From contig NZ_JAKZFR010000004.1 of the NCBI RefSeq assembly GCF_022808935.1, positions 186,001 through 250,000 on the forward strand: a stretch of 64,000 nucleotides of DNA, in the 5' to 3' direction. The notes beneath the pieces are model-generated. The model saw nothing but the letters and a program-made list of their open reading frames with translations. It searched no databases and was not told the origin of the DNA. This stretch comes from Geothrix sp. SG200 (GTDB taxonomy: Bacteria; Acidobacteriota; Holophagae; Holophagales; Holophagaceae). The translations under genes were made by a program, and so were the position numbers. This document shows, one piece after another, positions 57,946-64,000 of the stretch (within the stretch, counting starts at the first letter, position 1; every line of letters starts with the position of its first letter).

Positions 57946-59442
57946 ATGAAACGGAACACCTGGATCGGCCTCGGCATCGGCGTCGTGGTGGTGGCAGGGG
58001 GGGCGACCTACCTGCTGACCCGGCCCAAAGAAGAGATCAAGTGGCGCTCAGCCAAGGTGGACCGCGGCAACATCATCCAGCGCATCAATGCCACGGGCGC
58101 CGTGAACCCGGTGGTGCAGGTGGCCGTGGGCACCCAGGTGTCCGGCGTGATCTCGGCCCTCTACGTGGACTACAACAGCATCGTGAAGAAGGGGCAGCTC
58201 ATCGCCCAGATCGACCCGACCGTCTGGGACACCCAGCTCCAGGATGCGCAGGCCAGCCTGCTCCGCGCCCAGGCCGCCTACGACTTCGCCAAGGCCGACC
58301 ATGACCGCAGCAAGCGCCTGGCCGCGGACAAGCTCCTGGCGGACCAGGATCTCGACACCAAGGAGACGGCCCTCAAGAACGCCCGCGGCAATCTGGAGTC
58401 CGCGCAGGCCTCCCTGGCCCGGGCCAAGGCCAACCGCGGCTACTGCGACATCACCGCTCCGGTGGATGGCGTGGTGATCTCCCGGCTGGCCGACGTGGGC
58501 CAGACCGTGGCCGCCAGCTTCAGCACGCCGAACCTGTTCCAGATCGCTCAGGATCTGTCGAAGATGAAGGTCCAGGTGTCCATCGGCGAGTCGGACATCG
58601 ACGAGGTGCAGGTGGGCCAGCGGGCCATGTTCACCGTGGACAGCCTGCCGGACAAGCAGTTCGCGGCCACCGTGAGCCTGGTGCGGCAGGAGCCCATCAC
58701 CACCAGCAACGTGGTGAACTACGTGGTGGAGATGGTGGTGCCCAACGAGCCTCTCTCCGGGCCCGGCGGCGATCCCGCCACCTCCGGGGCCCCGGGGGGC
58801 GGCGCGCGGGACCCCGAAAAGGCCTGGGAACGCATGAAGGAGCGCATGGAGGCCCAGGGCGTCACCAAGGAGCAGTTCCTCAAGCGGTTCAAGGAGCGCC
58901 AGGCCGCGGCGGCCACCGCGGCGGCCCGCCCGGCGATGAAGCCCAGCGCGGTCCCGGCGGACCGCATGGCCCTTGCCCGGACTCCCGGCGGCGCCAGCCT
59001 GCTGGGCGGCCCCAAGTTCACGGGCGACCTGGCCCTCCGGTCCGGCATGACGGCCAACGTCACCATCATCACCAACCAGAAGCGGGATGTGCTGCGGGTG
59101 CCGAACGCAGCGCTCCGCTTCAACCCCGCCGCCTTCCTCAAGGAGGAGAAGAAGGCCGAGGGGCCGCGGCTGGGCGGGCCCATGATGATGGGGCGCCCCC
59201 GCCAGGGCGCTCAGAGCACCACGGGAAGCAAGGGCGGCGTGGTGGCCAAGCGCGAGGACCGGGTCTGGGTGCTGGAGAACGGGACACCCAAAGCGCTGGT
59301 CGTGAAGGCCGGCATCTCCGATGGCCAGTTCACGGAGATCACGGGGGAGGGCCTGCAGGAGGGGATGATGATCCTCACCGGCGTGGAGAACACCAAGCAG
59401 GCCAACGGCGCCTCCGGCGGAACGAACGGCGGGCGGCGGTAG
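57946..59442 (+). CDS. MacA/HlyD-family periplasmic adaptor protein
   Basis: A 498-residue protein with an N-terminal TM anchor (WIGLGIGVVVVAGGATYLL). A lipoyl-like barrel (VQVAVGTQVSGVISALYVDYNSIVKKGQLIAQID), a helical hairpin (QDAQASLLRAQAAYDFAKADHDRSKRL) and the second lipoyl half (APVDGVVISRLADVGQTV) follow. The adaptor's beta-barrel is interrupted by about 95 unusual residues (Gly/Pro/Ala-rich with KERMEAQGVTKEQFLKRFKERQ). It should bridge an inner-membrane ABC permease to an outer-membrane channel for export. The permease is 13 bp downstream, but no ATPase or TolC gene is adjacent. Confidence 0.88.
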   Translation: MKRNTWIGLGIGVVVVAGGATYLLTRPKEEIKWRSAKVDRGNIIQRINATGAVNPVVQVAVGTQVSGVISALYVDYNSIVKKGQLIAQIDPTVWDTQLQDAQASLLRAQAAYDFAKADHDRSKRLAADKLLADQDLDTKETALKNARGNLESAQASLARAKANRGYCDITAPVDGVVISRLADVGQTVAASFSTPNLFQIAQDLSKMKVQVSIGESDIDEVQVGQRAMFTVDSLPDKQFAATVSLVRQEPITTSNVVNYVVEMVVPNEPLSGPGGDPATSGAPGGGARDPEKAWERMKERMEAQGVTKEQFLKRFKERQAAAATAAARPAMKPSAVPADRMALARTPGGASLLGGPKFTGDLALRSGMTANVTIITNQKRDVLRVPNAALRFNPAAFLKEEKKAEGPRLGGPMMMGRPRQGAQSTTGSKGGVVAKREDRVWVLENGTPKALVVKAGISDGQFTEITGEGLQEGMMILTGVENTKQANGASGGTNGGRR

Positions 59443-59454
59443 CCGGGGGGGTCC

Positions 59455-60672
59455 ATGCGATTCCTGGAATTCCTCAAACTCGCCCTATTCGCCATCACGC
59501 GGAACAAGATGCGGGCCTTCCTCACCATGCTCGGCATCATCGTGGGCGTGGGAGCGGTCATCGCCATGATCGGCATCGGTGAGGGGTCCAAGCGCGCCTC
59601 CATCGCCCTCATCCAGAACATGGGCTCCAACATGCTCACCATCTTCCCGGGGGCCGGTGGCAATCGGTTCGGGCCCTCCGCCTTGGGCAGCGCCGACATC
59701 CTGCTGGAGAGCGACCCCCCCCTGATCCAGCAGGAACTCGCCCAGAGCAGCGTCGTGGCGGCCACGGCCCATGTGCAGACCACGAGACCGGTCATCTATC
59801 AGAACAGCAACTACGTGACCCAGATCCAGGGCACGGGTCCCGAGTTCCTCCAGATCCGCGGATGGGAGGTGGAGAACGGCCGCTTCTTCACCGACACCGA
59901 GGTGCGCGGCATGGCCAAGGTCTGCGTCATCGGCCAGACCGTGAAGGACAATCTCTTCCCCAACGGGGAGGATCCCGTGGGCCTCACGGTCCGCATCGGG
60001 GCCCTGCCGTTCCAGGTGGTGGGCGTCCTCGAGAAGAAGGGCGCCGGCATGTGGGGGGACCAGGACGATCTCATCGTGGCGCCCTACACCACGGTCATGC
60101 GCAAGATCATGGGCCGCGACAAGATCCAGCGCATCATGGTCAGCGCCCAGGAGGGCAAGGCCGAGCTGGCGGAGGCCGAGATCACCGCCCTCCTGCGCCA
60201 GCGCATGAAGGTCGCCCCCAAGGACGACAACCCCTTCCAGATCCGCAAGCAGGACGACATCGTGCAGATGCAGACCCAGCAGGCGGGCATCCTCACGGCC
60301 CTGCTCGCCGTCGCCGCCAGCATCTCCCTGGTGGTGGGCGGCATCGGCATCTCCAACATCATGCTGGTGAGCGTCACCGAGCGCACCCGGGAGATCGGCA
60401 TCCGCCGGGCCCTGGGGGCGACGCAGCACAGCATCCTCTGGCAGTTCCTCATCGAGGCCATCGTGCTGTCCGTGCTGGGAGGTCTCATCGGCATCGCCTT
60501 CGCGTACAGCGCGGTGTTCATCCTCCAGAAGTTCGCCGTGCCCGCCGTCACCGAATCCTGGGCCGTGGCCCTGGGCCTGGGTTTCTCCGGCCTGGTGGGC
60601 GTGGCGGCGGGGTTCCTGCCGGCCGTCAAGGCCGCCAAGCTGGATGTGATCGACGCCCTGAGGTACGAGTGA
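59455..60672 (+). CDS. MacB-type ABC permease (ATPase domain absent)
   Basis: A 405-residue protein with the MacB_PCD and FtsX layout: TM1 (KMRAFLTMLGIIVGVGAVIAMIGIGEGS), a periplasmic domain (about 45-275) and three C-terminal TM helices with TERTREIGIRRALGATQHSILWQFL (coupling motif). True MacB carries its ATPase in front of this region, and here the protein begins directly at the permease. The ATPase must come from elsewhere, possibly one like that at 32958. It is coupled to the adaptor gene by 13 bp. Confidence 0.88.
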   Translation: MRFLEFLKLALFAITRNKMRAFLTMLGIIVGVGAVIAMIGIGEGSKRASIALIQNMGSNMLTIFPGAGGNRFGPSALGSADILLESDPPLIQQELAQSSVVAATAHVQTTRPVIYQNSNYVTQIQGTGPEFLQIRGWEVENGRFFTDTEVRGMAKVCVIGQTVKDNLFPNGEDPVGLTVRIGALPFQVVGVLEKKGAGMWGDQDDLIVAPYTTVMRKIMGRDKIQRIMVSAQEGKAELAEAEITALLRQRMKVAPKDDNPFQIRKQDDIVQMQTQQAGILTALLAVAASISLVVGGIGISNIMLVSVTERTREIGIRRALGATQHSILWQFLIEAIVLSVLGGLIGIAFAYSAVFILQKFAVPAVTESWAVALGLGFSGLVGVAAGFLPAVKAAKLDVIDALRYE

Positions 60673-60678
60673 TCCAGC

Positions 60679-61926
60679 GTGTCTGACGCGGCGGCGACGC
60701 ACGATCCCTATGCCGCCCTGAGGGACGGGAACTACCGCTGGTTCATCGCGACCATGGGGCTCGTCACGTTGGGCCTCCAGATGCAGGGCGTGGTGGTGGG
60801 CTGGCAGGTCTACGACCGCACTGGCGATCCCCTGGCCCTGGGCCTGGTGGGCCTCTCCGAGGCGCTGCCCTTCCTGGCCACGGCCTTGTTCGGCGGCCAC
60901 GCGGCGGACCGGGCGAACCGCCTGCGCCTCTGCATGGCCGCCACCCTGGGCCTCGCCCTCTGTTCGGGCCTGCTGTGGGCCTTCACCTGGCGGTGCTCCA
61001 CGGGCCCGCTGGCCCGCGCCGTGTGGCCCATCTACGGCGTCATCTTCCTCACGGGCCTGGTGCGGGCCTTCTACCGTCCCGCCAACGTGGCCCTGGGCAC
61101 GGACCTGCTCCCCAAGGCGCTCTACGCCAACGGCTCCACCTGGCGGGTGTCCGTCTTCCACACGGGCATGGTGGTGGGCCCCGCGCTGGGCGGGCTCGTC
61201 TACGCCTGGCGGGGCCCGGCCCTGGCCCACTTCATGGTGATGCTGCTCCTGGCCTGCGGCACGCTGGGCCTCCTCTTCATCCGCTACGCGCCCCGCCCTG
61301 TGGCGCCGCGGGCGGGCTCGGTGCTGGCGAGCCTGGGCGAGGGCCTGCGCTTCGTGTTCTCCCAGCGCCTGCTGCTGGGGGCCATCAGCCTCGATCTCTT
61401 CGCCGTGCTCTTCGGCGGGGCCGTGGCGGTGCTGCCCGTGTTCGCCAAGGAGGTCCTGAAGGTGGGCCCCCAGGGGCTCGGCGCCCTGCGCGCGGCACCG
61501 GCCGTGGGGTCGGTGCTCATGGGGATCACCCTGGCCCACCTGCCGCCCCTGCGGCGGGCCGGGCGCACCCTGCTGCTTTGCGTGGCGGGCTTCGGCGCGG
61601 CCATGATCGCCTTCGCCCTGAGCCGGAGCTTCGCGCTCAGTCTGCTGCTGCTGGCCGCCAGCGGAGCCGTGGACAATGTCAGCGTGGTGCTGCGGGCCAC
61701 CCTGCTCCAGACCCTCACGCCGGAACACATGCTGGGCCGGGTGTCCTCGGTGAACCAGGTGTTCATCGGCTCCAGCAACGAGATCGGCGCCTTCGAGAGC
61801 GGCCTGGCGGCCCGGCTGCTCGGCCTGGTGCCTTCGGTGGTCTTCGGGGGCTGCATGACCTTGCTGGTGGTGGCGACCACCGCCTGGAAGGTGCCCGGGC
61901 TCCGGCGGATGGACCGCATCGGGTGA
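60679..61926 (+). CDS. Major facilitator superfamily exporter (EntS-like)
   Basis: A 415-residue protein with about 12 TM helices. The N-terminal half has GLVTLGLQMQGVVVGWQVYDRTGDPLALGLVGLSEALPF and LFGGHAADRANRLRL, which match the enterobactin exporter EntS/drug-efflux branch. The start is GTG 60679, six bases after the permease stop, so it is likely the last gene of this transport operon. The substrate is unknown. Confidence 0.87.
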   Translation: MSDAAATHDPYAALRDGNYRWFIATMGLVTLGLQMQGVVVGWQVYDRTGDPLALGLVGLSEALPFLATALFGGHAADRANRLRLCMAATLGLALCSGLLWAFTWRCSTGPLARAVWPIYGVIFLTGLVRAFYRPANVALGTDLLPKALYANGSTWRVSVFHTGMVVGPALGGLVYAWRGPALAHFMVMLLLACGTLGLLFIRYAPRPVAPRAGSVLASLGEGLRFVFSQRLLLGAISLDLFAVLFGGAVAVLPVFAKEVLKVGPQGLGALRAAPAVGSVLMGITLAHLPPLRRAGRTLLLCVAGFGAAMIAFALSRSFALSLLLLAASGAVDNVSVVLRATLLQTLTPEHMLGRVSSVNQVFIGSSNEIGAFESGLAARLLGLVPSVVFGGCMTLLVVATTAWKVPGLRRMDRIG

Positions 61927-62045
61927 AGGGCCTGAATAAACCGGCCGAGCTGGTGATCTTGATCAAATAACTACCCGCGAGTCCCCTGAAGGAAGCCAAA
62001 GCTTCCACACTGGTGGGATCTGCCGCGACCGGCCCCGGGTGACCC

Positions 62046-63782
62046 ATGATCTTCGACCTCCTCCACGTCCGCATCCGCATCAAGCTGCTCGGCCTGGTGC
62101 TCCTCCCGGTGGTGGGCGGCGCCCTGCTGTCGGGGCTGGTGGTGGCCAACCAGACCCGGCTGCTGGAGCGGATGCAGCGCCTGCGGGCGGCCTCGAGCCT
62201 CTCCGTGGAGGTGGGCAACCTGGTTCACGCCCTCCAGGCGGAATCCTCGGGAACGGCCCTCTTCCTCGGCAGTGAAGGCGTTCTCCAGGCTCCCATGTCG
62301 CGCGGCCGGGATGCAGTGGAACGGGAGCGGGCGGCCCTGAACGGCATCCTCTCGGGGACCGAGCCGGAGCTCAAAGCCCTGTTCCCGGCCCAGGTCCGGG
62401 ATGGGGTCCGCATCAAGGAGCTCCGGCGCCGCACGGACCTGCGCGGCGCCAGCCTGGAGATGATCGACGGCTACGCCCGCGAGGTGGACGCGCTGCTCCG
62501 GATCCAGAACCAGCTCATGCTGCCGGCCGCTGGAACGCCGCTGGAAAGCCGCTTCCAGGCCTTCGGGACCCTGATCCGGGCCAAGGAATCCGCGGGCCTC
62601 GAAGGCGCCCTCCTCTCCAACGTCTTCTCCCACGGCACCATGGACGTGGCCACCCAGGAGCGCTTCCTGGCGCTGCTGGACGCCCAGAAGGCCCAGGGCG
62701 AGGCATTCCTCTCCGCGGCCCCGGAGGCGGCCCGGGAGGACTACCGGAAGGCCCTGGCGGGGCCCTTCGCCTCCGAGCTCCAGCGCATGCGCGACCTGGT
62801 CCAGGCCGGGCGGGTGATCGAGGATCCGGAGGCCTGGGCCAAGGTGGCCTCGGAAGAACTCCAGGCCCTCAAGGGCGTCCAGGACCGCATGAGCGGGGAT
62901 ATCCTGGCCGATGCCCAGGGGCTGGAGCGGGGCGCCCGCACCAAGAGCTGGCTGCTGGCGGCGGGGTTCAGCCTCTTCGGCCTTGTGGTGCTGCTCTGGA
63001 CCTGGCGCGCCACGGTGCTGCTCACCGAGCCCATCCACGCGCTCGCGGACGGCATGGCCCGCATGACCAACGGCGATCTGCGCGTCCAGCTGCCGGTGCG
63101 CAGCTACGACGAGACGGGCCGGATGACCGAAGCCTTCAACGCCATGAGCGCCCACCTCCGGGAGCTGGCGCGCACCCTCCAGGTCCATGCCTTCCGCGTG
63201 TCCACCGGCGCCACGGGGCTTTCCGCCAGCGCGGAGCAGGTCTCCGCCGCCACGCAGCAGCTCGCGAACAGCAGCAGGGTCCAGCGCCAGGCCTCCGAGG
63301 ACGTGGCCTATGCCGTCGCCCAGCTCCAGACCTCGGTCCTCCAGGTGCGGGCGAGCCTGGACGCCATGATGGACGATGGGCAGGCCGCCGGCCTGGAAGT
63401 GAAGGGCGCCTGCGGCCGCGCCCAGACCCTGGTGGACCTCCTGCAGGCGCTGAAGACGCGCTCGGACGCCTCGCTCCACCCGATGATCAGCGAAGGTGAA
63501 GGCCAGGCAGCGGCCATCCTGCAGGTGCTGATGCGCGTGCAGGAGACCCTGGGAGCCGTCGAGGCGGTGGCGTCCGAGATCCATCAGGCGGCGGAGGAGC
63601 AGTCCAAGGTCAGCGGCGAGGTGAGCCGGCGGATGCAGGCCAGCCAGGCATCCGCGGGTGAAGTCCAGCTCGCTGCCGCCCAGCTGGCGAACACTGCGCC
63701 GGAGGTGGCCATCACCACCCGGGACCTGGCCGGCGTCGCCCAGTTCCTCAAGGCCACCGCCGCCACCTTCCAGGTGGAATAG
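62046..63782 (+). CDS. NIT-domain chemoreceptor-like membrane protein with degenerate signalling domain
   Basis: A 578-residue protein with an N-terminal TM helix (LLGLVLLPVVGGALLSGLVV). The NIT-type (nitrate/nitrite-sensing family) periplasmic domain (about 40-290) has VHALQAESSGTALFLGSEG and RRRTDLRGASLEMIDGYAREVDALL. A second TM (about 300-320), HAMP (ALADGMARMTNGDLRVQLP) and a long helical region resembling methyl-accepting proteins (GLSASAEQVSAATQQLANSS...) follow. The highly conserved tip that binds CheA/CheW (E-x-GRGFAVVA type) is missing, so it may not signal to the usual kinase. The start ATG has a GGTGA upstream. Confidence 0.8.
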   Translation: MIFDLLHVRIRIKLLGLVLLPVVGGALLSGLVVANQTRLLERMQRLRAASSLSVEVGNLVHALQAESSGTALFLGSEGVLQAPMSRGRDAVERERAALNGILSGTEPELKALFPAQVRDGVRIKELRRRTDLRGASLEMIDGYAREVDALLRIQNQLMLPAAGTPLESRFQAFGTLIRAKESAGLEGALLSNVFSHGTMDVATQERFLALLDAQKAQGEAFLSAAPEAAREDYRKALAGPFASELQRMRDLVQAGRVIEDPEAWAKVASEELQALKGVQDRMSGDILADAQGLERGARTKSWLLAAGFSLFGLVVLLWTWRATVLLTEPIHALADGMARMTNGDLRVQLPVRSYDETGRMTEAFNAMSAHLRELARTLQVHAFRVSTGATGLSASAEQVSAATQQLANSSRVQRQASEDVAYAVAQLQTSVLQVRASLDAMMDDGQAAGLEVKGACGRAQTLVDLLQALKTRSDASLHPMISEGEGQAAAILQVLMRVQETLGAVEAVASEIHQAAEEQSKVSGEVSRRMQASQASAGEVQLAAAQLANTAPEVAITTRDLAGVAQFLKATAATFQVE

Positions 63783-63785
63783 AAA

Positions 63786-63806
63786 AGCGGCCCCGAAGGG
63801 CCGCTC
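63786..63806 (-). terminator. Intrinsic terminator of tpx
   Basis: A perfect 9-bp stem (AGCGGCCCC, loop GAA, GGGGCCGCT). On the minus strand it follows the tpx stop and is followed by TTTTC. It lies four bases after the stop of the convergent NIT-domain gene. Confidence 0.75.
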
Positions 63807-63839
63807 CCTGAAGCCTGGGGACTGAAGCCCGGGGACCCC

Positions 63840-64000
63840 CTACAGCACCGCCAGCGCGGCGTTGTAGTCGGGCTCCTGCGCGATCTCGGGCACCAGCTCG
63901 GTGTGGATCACCTTGCCGGCGCCGTCCACCACCACCACCGCGCGGGCGAGCAGGCCCTTCATGGGGCCATCCGTCAGGGTCACGCCGTAGGCCTTGCCGA
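63840..64000 (-). CDS. tpx: Thiol peroxidase (3' part only)
   Basis: Only the last 53 codons are in the window. The sequence [25 protein letters not shown] followed by [16 protein letters not shown] is the conserved C terminus of Tpx, a periplasmic or cytosolic atypical 2-Cys peroxiredoxin that reduces hydroperoxides. The catalytic cysteines lie outside. It ends in TAG before a hairpin terminator. Confidence 0.92.
   Translation of the reverse strand, partial: GKAYGVTLTDGPMKGLLARAVVVVDGAGKVIHTELVPEIAQEPDYNAALAVL

Overview
This is a GC-rich, densely coding chromosomal window from a Gram-negative (diderm) bacterium. Outer-membrane-type proteins, SurA/parvulin-type chaperones, a LapB homologue, lipoproteins with CGGGGG-type mature ends, an MglA GTPase and a nuo complex all fit a member of the Acidobacteriota. 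My best guess is the Holophagae (Geothrix/Holophaga-like), but that rests on gene content and style, not on a marker gene. I see no rRNA, tRNA, CRISPR array, phage module or intact insertion sequence.

Layout. 1-2265: the 5' part of a secreted alpha/beta hydrolase, a fumarylacetoacetase-type hydrolase and a divergent secreted metallo-beta-lactamase-fold enzyme. 2500-11091: biotin genes bioA, bioD and bioF on the minus strand, mixed with a membrane sensor of unusual architecture, a TPR protein and a CHASE-PAS hybrid histidine kinase. 11181-16001: a Bax inhibitor-1 protein, two consecutive periplasmic prolyl isomerases, an S4 RNA-binding protein, a YhaM-like exonuclease and a conserved unknown, closed by a strong bidirectional terminator. 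16185-19824: a LapA-LapB fusion, a family-4 uracil-DNA glycosylase, a small MITE-like palindromic element, and an ECF sigma factor with a probable membrane partner.

19936-31054: an XPB-type helicase and its likely partner (Rv0862c-like) flank three minus-strand genes for exported proteins: a large Asp-box repeat protein ending in a dockerin, a small lipoprotein with a possible cohesin-like fold, and a TIG-repeat lipoprotein with a metzincin protease site. 31155-36353: PgpA, a LolD/LolE-like ABC pair, a DUF5916 outer-membrane barrel and a small repeat protein. 36421-42923: RimO, an FHA-GAF-adenylate cyclase, small membrane proteins, dCTP deaminase, an FHA-RDD protein and an MglA-like GTPase. 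43037-50093: glutamyl- and glutaminyl-tRNA synthetases, proC preceded by a candidate attenuator, and a fibronectin-III lipoprotein. 50298-57832: nuoHIJKLMN, the membrane arm of complex I. 57946-64000: a MacA-like adaptor and MacB-like permease without their ATPase, an MFS exporter, a NIT-HAMP chemoreceptor-like protein and the 3' part of thiol peroxidase tpx.

The items most worth following are: the proC leader (44886-45036), which can be read as a proline attenuator with a leaderless leader peptide; the exported dockerin/lipoprotein/metzincin cluster lying between an XPB helicase and its likely partner; the LapA-LapB fusion; bioD, which has no standard start codon before its P-loop; and several palindromic intergenic repeats. 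Start codons were moved from the longest frame wherever a ribosome binding site or family alignment favoured a shorter one.
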